A stretch of 64,000 nucleotides of DNA from Takakia lepidozioides (taxonomy: Eukaryota; Streptophyta; Takakiopsida; Takakiales; Takakiaceae). A model generated the notes under the pieces. The model searched no databases and had not been told where the DNA came from. It saw nothing but the letters and a program-made list of their open reading frames with translations. Location of the stretch: positions 41,494,042-41,558,041 of the forward strand of contig CM060734.1 in NCBI GenBank assembly GCA_030704615.1. Reading direction: 5' to 3'. The translations under genes and the position numbers were made by a program. Shown here piece after piece: positions 20,492 to 29,770 of this stretch (the first letter of the stretch is position 1; each line of letters begins with the position of its first letter).

Positions 20492-20744
20492 AGCTGGTGG
20501 GTAGATCCCTCTACCTCCAGATAGCTACAAGATATAATAGCCACAGCCGTACTAAGTCCTCTATCACTGCCCCTATGCACTCAAACTCTATAGACAAGAG
20601 GACAGGTACAAGAGTAGCCCCATCGTTAGTCGCCGTCTTGCAATCTGTGAACTGAGCCAGGACCTCGTGTGTTCAAGGTCTACTAGTAGCCTGGGCCTTG
20701 CGTTTCTTGTTAGCCTTCCATGGTGTATCCACTCCCACTATCCA

Positions 20745-20879
20745 ATGCATGTGGACATAACCAATCCCCATCCGGAACCATCTCAAGAGGTGGAGTCAAG
20801 CATCCCATATGCCAACTCTAGAGCATCGATCACACACCAGCATGGTGGCTGCCCCTTTAGCAGACCCACAAAACATGCA
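20745..20879 (-). pseudogene. PHD finger at integrase C-terminus, copy 2
   Basis: Minus-strand codons give CMFCGSAKG...MLVCDRCSR in frame with the integrase C-terminal domain. After a one-base loss near 20818 the next frame gives GWHMGCLTPPLEMVPDGDWLCP. Together these show Cys-x2-Cys, Cys-x2-Cys, His-x2-Cys and the PPL-x3-P-x-G-x-W-x-C signature of C4HC3 PHD fingers. The final Cys is one base out of frame, next to a stop. PHD fingers bind histone H3 tails, often at K4. Here it occupies the place where chromoviruses carry a chromodomain, so I infer a role in target choice. Copy 1 keeps only the first half. Confidence 0.75.
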
Positions 20880-22019
20880 CCTCAAACCTGTAGATACCAC
20901 TGCCAGGTTTGGTCAATCCTGCCATCGACATTCGGAAGGTGACATGGCGCACAATTACGCATATGGTCCTTCCAAGTTATGCTATCCCGACCCTCCAAGA
21001 CCAAGACGCCTGAGGGCAAGACCTCTCGAACCCTCAAAATAACACGTCCTGCAGTCACATCCAGGGTCGTAGGAGCAGTCTGCTGCAGATAGACATAGTC
21101 ACCAGGGTTGAATCTCCGAACCCCAGGACGATAGCCCCCACCACGTATGGTAGCATACCTCAACGTATCACGGTGTTGTGCAATGGCAAGGTTCTCGAAA
21201 GCCATGGGCATGACTCTCTTGAACAACTCTGCACGCTGCTCCCATGCCCGTGCCCACACGTCCGGATCGTTAAGGTTAAGAACTATAGCAGCTTCTCTGC
21301 GAATGATGTAGGCAAATCCAGCTCTCGGCCAAAGAGAAGAAAGTATGGTGAGAAGGAGACAAGTGATGCTTGCTTGCTGAACATGTAGCCCATGGCTAAC
21401 CAGGATAACTGAAGGTCCTAATCTCCTAGGTGTCCCTTCTGCAAGCCATACTTGCGCAAACCCCTCTTTACTGTCTGAACAACTCTCTCTGCCAAGCCAT
21501 CAGCTCCAGGATGATCCTGCGAAGTGGTGCGGTGGGTATCAAGGCCTTGTCACACAAAGCCTGAAACTCCCCCAAGAACTCTACCCTTGGTCCGTGAGTA
21601 CCTCAGTGGAGCACCGAATCGGCTAAGCACACAATCCAAGAATGCATACGCAGCTCCCTCACTAGCCTTATCAGGCAATGGAACCAACTCAATCCACTTG
21701 GAGAAGTGCTCACCATCACCAACACGTACTTGTTGTGGTGCATGGTCAGTGGCAGCGGCCCGCGAAGTCAAGACTCCACCTTAGCCCAATCCCATGATCG
21801 GAAAAGGTGTGCAATTGTGGAGTAGGGGCGTTGAATGAAGCACGCACCCTGTCACACACCATGCACCTAACCACAAAAATTGTTGCACCTCTGTGTGCAT
21901 ACCACGCCACCAATACTGCCCCTGCAGTAGACTATGAGTGCGTCGCACCCCAAAATGCCCAACTCCTCATGGGCATGCCGCACTAACCGTGCCCGCTGTG
22001 GTGGGGTGAGGCACAATCC
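20880..22019 (-). pseudogene. Integrase, copy 2 (multiply frameshifted)
   Basis: Open pieces match copy 1: 21771-21550 covers part of the core (HFSKWIELVPLPDKASEG, then FLDCVLSRFGAP), and 21259-20882 covers the C-terminal domain (PGDYVYLQQTAPTTLDV, VILRVREVLPSGVLVLEGRD). The HHCC module around 21830-22010 is in several frames. Many one-base indels relative to copy 1. Non-functional. Confidence 0.8.
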
Positions 22020-23860
22020 TCACTCGACCACCTCCCACACTGGGAGCAGGTGTGTCCCCTCCCACTTGAACCTCTTGGCTCGTTGTAGGATCCGATCCTC
22101 TCCTTGGCAGTCATAGTGGCTGGCCGTGTCTCCAGTGCGGAGGTAGTCCAACACAACTGAATCCTCAAGTATATCTTTGGCGCCACCTTGCTCATTGCTG
22201 GCCTCGGGGTCCTCAGACACTTGATCTACAGTCCTCCCTGTTGTCGGTCCAAACTGGCCTTCCGCTGCAAGATACACAGAAATGCAGATGCATGCCATCC
22301 GCGGCACCATCTCCTCGTCCGTCTCACCATGCCACCGAGCTCCAGTGTCATCCTGTTGGCTCCTGCATGGATTGCGACTCAATCCATCCGCATCCCGATT
22401 GACCAAACCCGGTCGATGCACAACCTGAAAGTCATACTCCTGGAGTATGAGTGCCCACCGTGCAAGCTTCCCCGAAGCTTGTCTGACTCCATCAACCACT
22501 TGAGTGGTTGGTGATCCGTGACAAGGATGAAAAGATTGCCGTATAGATAGCACCTGAAGTGTGCCACGGCCCACACTGCAGCTAAGCACTCTCCCTCATA
22601 TGAGCTGTACTTAGCCTCTGCAGCGTTGTTCGAGCGGCTAGCATAAGCCACTACGAACTCTCTTCCCTCATCATCCACCTGTGTGAGCACCGCTCTAAGC
22701 CCCAGCATGCTCCAATCCGTATACAGCTGAAAGGGACGCCCCCTGATAGGTCGTCTCAGGATAGGCGCCGAGGTCAACCTCGCCTTGAGCTCTTGAAAAG
22801 CTCGTTCCTGCTCATCTTCCCACTGCCACTCCTGGTCCACCTTGGTCAGCTTGGTTAGAGCCTTTGCAATGGTACTAAATCCCTTGATAAACCGTCTATA
22901 ATAGTTTGCCAACCCCATGAAAGCTCGAACTCGGCTCACATCCGTGGGGCGTGGAATTGTGCAATGGCCTCTACCTTAGTCTGCTGTACCCCCAATCCTC
23001 CAGGATATATCATGTGACCCAGATACTCAATCTGGTTGTGGAAAAACTTGCACTTTCCCGGATGTAACTTCAATCCGTGCGCCCTCAAGCGCTCAAATAC
23101 CCCCTGAAGGTGTCTCTCATGCTCCTCCACCGTAACACTAAAGATGATCATGTCATCTATGTAGCACCGAGCAAACTCCACCCCTGCTAGAATCCTGTCC
23201 ATGACTCTTTGAAACTCAGCGGGAGCGTTTTTAAGCCCAAATGGTAAGAACCGCCACTGGTATAGGCAATCCTTCCCGTGCTCATTGATCCCCCAGAATG
23301 CCGTCTTTTGCTTATCCGCCTCCTTGATCGGCAACTGGTGATATCCGGATCATAAATCCAACGTGCTAAAGACCTTACCATGCCCGATGGCATCAAAGAT
23401 CTCCTCTGGTGTCGGCATGGCATACCTATCGGACTTGGTGTGACGATTTACAGGCCGGTAATCACCGCACATACGTCTCTCCGTCCAATTGCCATAGATC
23501 CTTCTTGGCTGGCATCACTGTGGCTGAAGCATACTCTCCACCAGAGAGCTCCACCAAACCTGCCTCCCAGAGATCTTGAGTCCTCATCTGAATCAAAGAC
23601 CTCTCCATGTCATTGTATCTATAGGGTCTCCGAAAGATTGGTGTGTCAGTGGCCAACTCAATACGGATCTCTTGACCCTTCAGTGCTCCTAAGTCCTTCA
23701 AATTGAAGGCAAAGCAATTCCTGTAAGCCCTCAGGAACGGCCGTATACGTCGTCTCTCTCCTCCGGTGACAATGGGTCCAATGTCAGGCTCCCAATTGTC
23801 CTCCGTAACTGCAACCTTAAGTCCAGTGGGCTTAGAGGTAGAGGACGCGTCCCGTGGTTG
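22020..23860 (-). pseudogene. Reverse transcriptase and RNase H, copy 2 (frameshifted)
   Basis: Codons run in frame from the leaky TAG at 23863 through the pre-RT linker to 23462. They are then broken by a two-base loss near 23499 and a TGA at 23352-23350 (CGA in copy 1). 23334-22936 carries FLPFGLKNAPAEFQRVMDR and the catalytic YIDDMIIFS. A one-base loss near 22960 leads to 22939-22379, with connection and RNase H motifs (LYTDWSMLGLRAVLTQ, YEGECLAAVWA, VTDHQPL). A further loss near 22473 leads to the linker. Domain content equals copy 1. Confidence 0.88.
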
Positions 23861-23863
23861 CTA
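23855..23863 (-). promoter_or_regulatory. Candidate leaky stop (TAG-CAA-CCA) between DNMT and RT, copy 2
   Basis: The intact DNMT frame ends in TAG (23863-23861). The following codons CAA-CCA, and the same frame for another 53 codons, lead straight into the RT domain. It is identical to copy 1 and fits the UAG-CAR-YYA readthrough consensus. Confidence 0.65.
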
Positions 23864-25240
23864 TGCTACAATTTCTTGAGCAGTACTCCCTTCCTGCTCA
23901 GTCAATGACAAGGCCTCATCCTGCCCCATCATCTCATCATTGAGAACCTCCTCAACCCGAGAAGAATCCCCAACCTCATCCATCACAGTTGCCTTGGCTG
24001 CCAACTCCCTCTGAACCTCGAGCACCTCCCACGTGTGCCATGGATGTCTACACCCCGTGGTCCTCACCGGCTCGCCCCCACTCGCTGTCTGTACCATCTC
24101 GGTAGGCAGAGAGACCATGAAGGGGAGTGCATTCCGCACTCTACGTTGCTCAGCCATAGCCAAGCCGATAATCCAGGTCAAGCAATTGAGATCCATTGCT
24201 TGCCCCAACACCTGACGCCGTGATGTCTCAGAAAGAGAAGGCACCGCCGTGGTCCCAGTGGAAAACCCCATAGCCCGCTCTCGCTCGTCAGCATTAGGCT
24301 CCACTAACTGCTGCAACTGAGCATCCCACAGGAGGCCAGGTCCACCATCCTGAAAAGCATGGGATCCTGGGAAGCTGAGCAGTGTAGGTAATGCTGCTTG
24401 TGGTTGACCCTCCCTGTTGACCACTGCCAAAGGCGAACGGTCAACGTGTCTCACACGTTGAGACTGCCTCCCTGTGTCCAAAATGCCATCCACGGTGAGG
24501 TGTGCTGGCCGCTGCACCCCATCAAATGCACGCTTGAGTAGTGCGGGTGGCATCAAGTTAGTCCACCAAAGCCGTGGACGATGAGCCCGTGACCCCACTG
24601 CGGCTGCATCCAACAACACTGCTGACCCAAGCCACGACCGGACTTGATGTACACTGGCCATCACCCTGGCCCGAGAATCACCCATCAGTGGCACATTCTC
24701 CAAGATGTATGCTAGAGATACAGCTTGATGAAGCTGCAAGTAGCGCAAAATCCGCACCATCTCCCAAAACAGACCCGTCCTCGAGTCTCGCAATCCATTG
24801 CCATACCCGGCTGATGAATGCCCTTGGCAGGGCCAACCTGCCACTACCAGATCAATGGAGCCAACCTGCTCCAAATCATGCGCCCCCAGCAAGGAAATGT
24901 CTGCTAGCAAGGCTTGTTGGTATCCACGAACTGCAAACACTGGCAACAAGTCAGGGTATTGTTGTACCAACTGAGCAACATGGCGCAGTGAGACGCGTCG
25001 TGCAGTCTCATCCCTCTCCACATACAGGTAACGTCGAACTTGTACACCTGCCTGCAGCACTGCAGCCAATCCAGTGCTGATCCCGCCAAACAAGTCCAGA
25101 AGGCATATGCCTTCATCCGGGCACTGCCACACAAGAGGTGTGGTGTCCAATGCAACAACTGGGGTGGTCCTGGTGCAATCACCGCACTCTCCTCCTCTCC
25201 TGACGGTACGAAAGCTTCTACCCAAGCTTGTTGCACCCAT
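23861..25240 (-). CDS. Retrotransposon-borne C5 DNA methyltransferase, DNMT3-like, copy 2 (open frame)
   Basis: An open frame of 459 codons with all core cytosine-5 methyltransferase motifs in the ordinary, unpermuted order. Motif I LLDLFGGISTGLAAVL (about 47-62) binds AdoMet; motif II is YLYVERDE (71-78). Motif IV is GWPCQGHSSAG, catalytic Cys about 138. Motif VI is ILENVPLMG (179-187) and motif VIII AHRPRLWWTNL (219-229). A short target-recognition region of about 90 residues follows, then motifs IX-X ERERAMGFSTGTTAV and VLGQAMDLNCLTWII (320-358). The AHRxRxxWxNL and ERxxGF features resemble DNMT3; PCQ instead of DNMT3's usual PCN is more MET1/bacterial-like. Unpermuted order excludes DRM. 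The true N-terminus is fused to protease: the frames differ by one base near 25165. Predicted activity is CpG or other cytosine methylation, untested. Confidence 0.9.
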   Translation of the reverse strand: MGATSLGRSFRTVRRGGECGDCTRTTPVVALDTTPLVWQCPDEGICLLDLFGGISTGLAAVLQAGVQVRRYLYVERDETARRVSLRHVAQLVQQYPDLLPVFAVRGYQQALLADISLLGAHDLEQVGSIDLVVAGWPCQGHSSAGYGNGLRDSRTGLFWEMVRILRYLQLHQAVSLAYILENVPLMGDSRARVMASVHQVRSWLGSAVLLDAAAVGSRAHRPRLWWTNLMPPALLKRAFDGVQRPAHLTVDGILDTGRQSQRVRHVDRSPLAVVNREGQPQAALPTLLSFPGSHAFQDGGPGLLWDAQLQQLVEPNADERERAMGFSTGTTAVPSLSETSRRQVLGQAMDLNCLTWIIGLAMAEQRRVRNALPFMVSLPTEMVQTASGGEPVRTTGCRHPWHTWEVLEVQRELAAKATVMDEVGDSSRVEEVLNDEMMGQDEALSLTEQEGSTAQEIVA

Positions 25241-25251
25241 CCATCAGCAGC

Positions 25252-25959
25252 CTACTGCAAATCCTTGCTCCTACCCCACAATGGAGTGTGAGCAACCATG
25301 GCAGGCAACTCCGCCATACCATGCATGTCATCTTGCTCTGCTGGAGGTGGCACATCCTTTGCATGGGCATTGCCCTCCAACAACTCTCCAGGCCAACTAA
25401 CTGCAGCTGTAAAGGCGGCTAGTGTTGGCATCTTGCCCCGCTGGGCAGCCGCTATACCCCCAATGAATGTCATAGGGAGCTGTGCACGGCGACCATCGCC
25501 TGACTGCCATCCAGGCCTGTAGGATGCTGACTCCTCCCAAAAGTCCAGGGTGAAGCCCATGGGATATAACACTGCCCCACCAACGAAGACATCGTAAGAG
25601 ATCGCGTCTGTCACAATGGCCTTGGTTCACATCACTAAGCCATCTCTAGGATGATCCGGCTGCAGTCTAATGGCCAACTGATGTCGTGTCATGCCCCGAG
25701 CCTGCTCTGATCCTCCCAGAGATGTCTGTATCTGGAAAGGACAAGGCTCTATATCCGCCTCCATGAGGCCCAAACCTGCAATAGCAGCTCTGCCTAACAT
25801 CAGTGGCTGAGCTCCCGAGTCCAACAAGACCCGCAGTGGCCGGTACTTCTTGCCTGCCGGTCCACACAAAGTGAAAATGCCTCCCTGGTTGTCTAACAAG
25901 ACAACTCCAGGTGTCACCATGGCGCGCTCAAAGGCTGGCCTAGCTGGCAGCTCCGTCAA
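25252..25959 (-). pseudogene. Retropepsin-type aspartic protease, copy 2
   Basis: Same protein as in copy 1, interrupted by TGA at 25629-25627 (CGA in copy 1). The active-site LLDSGAQPLMLG lies in 25959-25627; the flap and C-terminal part (FVGGAVLYPMGFTLDFWEES) in 25614-25252. The frame runs on past the point where copy 1 stops (MVAHTPLWG) toward the DNMT. Confidence 0.82.
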
Positions 25960-25977
25960 CCTGGCAGCTACAGCTTG

Positions 25978-26571
25978 TCATGGCGCAGCCATGGCAGTCT
26001 GGACCCTCAAATCCGAGGAACCCTCTGCCACTATACCTTCCACTAACTCCGCAGAAGATGAAGGGACCTCCCCACTCTCACAGAGTGTTGCTGCTAGTCT
26101 GAACACTGCAGCTGGTCTTACCCCCGGCGTCGCAATCATGGTTGCTGAGAATAGTGGGGCTTGATACACAGAGGTGGCTGCCCCCAACAACACACCGGCT
26201 GCACTAGCCTTGGCAGCAGGTGTCAGTGCTGCACGTGTAGCTCTCCCCAATGGCATAGTAACCTCCGCCTCGGTAACAGTCGGGCGAGAACTAGGTGCCA
26301 TGGATGGCGTCGACACAGTCTCCGCCAATGTGAATGACTGAGGAAGCCTCGCCTGACGGGTTGCCTCCCCACGCTATGGATCCAATTTCACCTCTGCACC
26401 TCGTGGCTCAGGAATTCGTGATGCTCCTCGAGTCACGGCTGCAGCAGACTCCACCTGCTCTAGTGGTAGCGCTGCTCCGCACATGAATCCCATTCCTCCC
26501 ATATCTCCTCCCTCAGGAGCAGGAGGTGGACCACCCCGCCTGGGAGCCGGTACTGCCTGAGCTATAGCCAT
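25978..26571 (-). pseudogene. gag to protease spacer, copy 2
   Basis: Two open pieces (26571-26374, 26328-25978) encoding low-complexity Ala/Pro/Ser/Thr-rich protein (APRRGGPPPAPEGGDMGG, then MAPSSRPTVTEAEVTMPLG). Also present in copy 1. No domain recognised. Confidence 0.65.
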
Positions 26572-26676
26572 GGCAGCGAGCCTCTACTCTAGCTGCTGAA
26601 GCCGGTTGGCCATGCCTTGGTCAACACCCTGACCTCCGCGTCCTTGGCCATGTTGAGCTTGCCCTTGGCCTGCACC

Positions 26677-27147
26677 TCATGCCCGACCACTTCGTCCTCT
26701 CTGCGTTGGTCCACCTCGCCCCCGGCCACCATTGTTCCCTTGGAACTGGCCTGGGCGCAACTCAGGATGCAAGTCATAACACTGGGCATCTCCATGCCCA
26801 TACTTGCCACAATGCCCACACTGCAACTGTGCAGGCTGTACTTGTGCCGGCCTTTTGCCACTCTCTGGGCAATCTCTTTTGACATGGGGTCCTCCACATG
26901 TCCAACATATCACCCCTGGTTGTTGTTGGCCTGCAAAAGATGCCATGGGCCTCTGCACCTGAGGTCCCCTGTAAGCTCCATGGAACTTGGGTTGGGAAAC
27001 CTTGCCCCCCTGACCACGCTGTTGGGCAGTCCCTTGTGCCTGTGGGCTGGCAGCTGCGCCTCGTGCAGGCATGTCCTTGCCAAATCCAATGGTAACAACT
27101 CGCTCCTCCACCATGTTGAGCTCAATCCGCTCAGCCAGCAGAAACAC
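26677..27147 (-). pseudogene. gag nucleocapsid with two zinc knuckles, copy 2
   Basis: Encodes a linker (ADVFLLAERIELNMVEERVV), a Gln/Gly-rich stretch, CWTCGGPHVKRDC (a CCHC knuckle one residue short) and CGHCGKYGHGDAQC (canonical C-x2-C-x4-H-x4-C), then an Arg/Gly-rich tail. Knuckles of this kind bind the element's RNA during packaging. Separated from the capsid part by a one-base frameshift near 27150. Confidence 0.85.
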
Positions 27148-27152
27148 ATCTG

Positions 27153-27950
27153 CTAATGTGGGTTGGGCTGCTTGTCACGCCTCATACGAGTGTACGCCTC
27201 TCGCAGGCTCTCATTGGGTTTGCGTTGGAAGTCTTGCAAACTTCGCAGCTTCTCTGTCCGTACACCTTGGTAGTTCCTCCGCAACTCCTGGAAGAACTCC
27301 ACCACTGGGTTGAATCTAGGCACATGTGTTGTAGTCGTGGCAGGAGGAGTAGTAGCACCTTTTGAACTGGTACCACCTGCAGAAGTACCGGCACTACTTG
27401 TTCCACTACTAGTGCTGGCAGTAGGAGATATTGGTACTGATGCAGCTATTGGTCGCGTCGTGCCTCGAGTAATGGAGACGTAGTCAGGTGACCAATACAT
27501 CCTCCACTCCTCAATTTCTGCTTCATGTCCTCGCCTGAACTCGTGGTAATCGTCCATAGGCGGGCCTTCCAAATGCTGGAACAGTCCCTTCCACGCCATG
27601 AATGGGGTGAATAGCTGTGGATTGCGCATCTGCTGCAAATCACACCAGCTGTCGAACTCCTGGATAAAGTCATCCAACTCGATTGTGCCCACAGCTCCAG
27701 AGTACCTACGAGGCCCCTTGGTAGCTCCATACATCTCCTCCATGTCGTCCCACAACAATGGCGAATGAAACTGCACACATGTTGATGAAGCCTCCGAGTC
27801 TGTGTCTGACCCTTCAGTAGTTGAGGGTGGCGGTGAAGGTGGTCTGAACCGAATACCTCGTCTTGTGAACCCACTCTCACTGTTACTGCCTGTAGCCGTA
27901 CTCCCCTCAAAACCCTTGGGTAACTCCGTGATGACACTCACAATGTGCAC
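27153..27950 (-). pseudogene. gag capsid region, copy 2
   Basis: A 265-codon frame. The N-terminal ~85 residues are Ser/Pro-rich. Then LDDFIQEFDSWCDLQQM...AWKGLFQHLEG resembles a retrotransposon gag N-lobe, and FFQELRRNYQGVRTEKLRSL...NESLREAYTRMRRD is the retrotrans_gag pattern. It is bounded upstream by an in-frame TAG near 27965 with no ATG between, so the original start is lost or lies elsewhere. Confidence 0.75.
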
Positions 27951-27966
27951 CTCCTCCTGACACTAT

Positions 27967-28475
27967 AAGGCTTTAGTACTAATCTAATAGTGACACGGGT
28001 GGGCACCTGTTGCAGTTTAAGGGTCATATCCCAATGGCTCGGGGCACCTGCACCTGCATCCACCGCAAGAACTCCTATGGTTGGCTGGTCATCAACCCAG
28101 CCTCACCATAGAAGAAACACTGGTGGTCTTGCTGGTCATCACTCCAGCCTCACCACCGACAACATACTCTAGGATTGACCGGTGATCAAATCCGGCCTAA
28201 TCCCTATGAAAGCAAGCGCCCACACAAAACCAACATGGCGCATAGTCAAGCATGCAGGTGTTGGGGGGGATCCAAACACAAGAAATCAAAACATCAACAC
28301 CCCCACACCAAAATCCGGCTGCAATGCTGATCCTGCAGAATAGCCCAGCCCAAAACCCCGGACTGACTGGCCTCCACCAAGAGAGGCTTTGGCAACTACA
28401 AGTACAAGGTAGTGAAAATAGTACAGACATGGAGGGGAAGAATAGAAGTCCGACCAAGCAAGATCTAGTCCTGAT
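27967..28475. other. Leader-like gap upstream of gag
   Basis: No gene seen. Contains a direct repeat: GCTGGTCATCAACCCAGCC (28084-28102) and GCTGGTCATCACTCCAGCC (28131-28149), each followed by TCACCA. No primer-binding site complementary to initiator tRNA was spotted and no 5' LTR matches the 3' LTR candidates. Confidence 0.45.
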
Positions 28476-29225
28476 CTATGCTATCAACTGCCAGACTTCT
28501 CTCAAAGTGCCTCGCTCTGCATGATGGTAAGGTGTAGGAGGTATATCTATGTCCAGAAACCTACCACTAACCTTATCCCAAGCTACAGTAGCTCGCTCTA
28601 ACCAACCCTCCTCCTCTTTCTGCCAGGTAGACACAAAGCAATACTTCTCTATCTCCCGCTCACTAAACACTAAAGAAAACAAGGGTAGGGTCTGATAGTC
28701 TCTCAACTCGAAAGCTTTGAGACGGTTGCGGGTGTCCTCATTGCGAATGACTGCATCTCCTTCACGCAGGACAAACATGTCATTGCTAATGAACCCCCGC
28801 TCGTGGTTGCCTTGTGCAGAGTATGTCCGGCTGCAACCATGTCTGATTGCACAAACTTGTGCAGCTCCTGCTCCTCTGCTCCAGTACACCACGGCCTTGT
28901 GGCTGAACACCTTGGTTCCCGGGGCTGTCTTTGGCTGTGTTCCAAGCCTAGCTTTCACCCACTTTGGTATTTCACCTACAGCTGCAGAACTGCTGGCTCC
29001 AACAGAGTTCTGACTGTCCAAAGCGATATTGAGGCCCTCAACGCCAACTACAGCAGACTGTTGTCTACTGCTAGTGCCTGACTCCCAGTATGCAATCAAC
29101 TCGTCCAACTGTTCTCCACTCAAATCAGTCTGAGTTCCTTGGGAAACATAAATCTTGTCCCCTTGTGTGCACAGGCTAAGAGACGAGACCTGCCCTTCAA
29201 TTACGTCCTCATTTCCCCCAGCCAT
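28476..29225 (-). CDS. Unrecognised 249-residue protein upstream of gag
   Basis: Intact frame from ATG at 29225 (MAGGNEDVIEG) to the stop at 28476; the frame is open a little further upstream to 29282 without another ATG. The N-terminal third is Ser/Gln-rich and acidic. The C-terminal two thirds look globular (FSHKAVVYWSRGAGAAQVCA, then GFISNDMFVLREGDAVIRN and FVSTWQKEEEGWLERATVAW). No transmembrane segment, zinc ligand set or known motif found. Same strand as the retrotransposon and about 0.5 kb before gag. It could be an extra ORF of that element, part of another transposon, or a host exon. Its intact state beside broken gag is unusual. Confidence 0.45.
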   Translation of the reverse strand: MAGGNEDVIEGQVSSLSLCTQGDKIYVSQGTQTDLSGEQLDELIAYWESGTSSRQQSAVVGVEGLNIALDSQNSVGASSSAAVGEIPKWVKARLGTQPKTAPGTKVFSHKAVVYWSRGAGAAQVCAIRHGCSRTYSAQGNHERGFISNDMFVLREGDAVIRNEDTRNRLKAFELRDYQTLPLFSLVFSEREIEKYCFVSTWQKEEEGWLERATVAWDKVSGRFLDIDIPPTPYHHAERGTLREVWQLIA

Positions 29226-29282
29226 ACAAGGAGGACATCCACATATTTGTCTCTCATATAGACCAGAACAAGTTCTGAACAC

Positions 29283-29550
29283 AGAATTGTGGACCTTTCA
29301 TAGCACACTCACACTCTAAAAATTCCATAGATTTTTAGCAGAGTCCCAAAAACAAAAAATCAGGTCTAGATAGGTAGATATCCCATTTCTGCAGCTATCC
29401 CCCCAAAAACTGGGTCAAACAGAGTCCATTTGACAAAGATATGACCAATTAGGCTCTAAATCCTTTAAATTAGATCAAAAGATTTTTATTTATTTATTTA
29501 TTTTTAACACCCAAACGTTCTCGCCATTACAACCTGTTCCCAGGTTATCT
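29283..29550. other. AT-rich gap
   Basis: No gene. Contains a TTTA run at 29488-29508 (TTTTTATTTATTTATTTAT), a simple repeat. Confidence 0.5.
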
Positions 29551-29770
29551 ATGGGTTCCCGAGGCCGTTCCCCGACTATGCTGACTCCGGGTCTTTGCTC
29601 TCACGGGGCTTCATGTTCGCCATCGCCCAGGGAGAGAAGCAAGGCGGACGCAGACGAGGGCAGCGATGGCCAAGCCTGTGCGAGCAAGCAGGAACAAGGA
29701 GGTGGTGTGGGGTGTTGGCCGATTCGGCCGATCAAAGACCTGATCAAAGGGTTGCGCATGAGCAGCTTGC

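Larger units (their letters stand above)
20396..27966 (-). mobile_element. DNMT-carrying Ty3/gypsy-type retrotransposon, copy 2 (near full coding length)
   Basis: Order on the minus strand: gag capsid (27950-27153), zinc knuckles (27147-26677), spacer (26571-25978), protease (25959-25252), DNMT (25240-23861), TAG-CAA-CCA (23863-23855), RT and RNase H (23860-22020), integrase (about 22000-20880), PHD finger (20879-20745), 3' UTR, polypurine tract and short LTR. The DNMT frame is intact; gag, RT and IN carry frameshifts and stops. A 5' LTR was not found, so the true left boundary could lie beyond 27966. Same strand as copy 1, 1.75 kb away. Confidence 0.93.
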
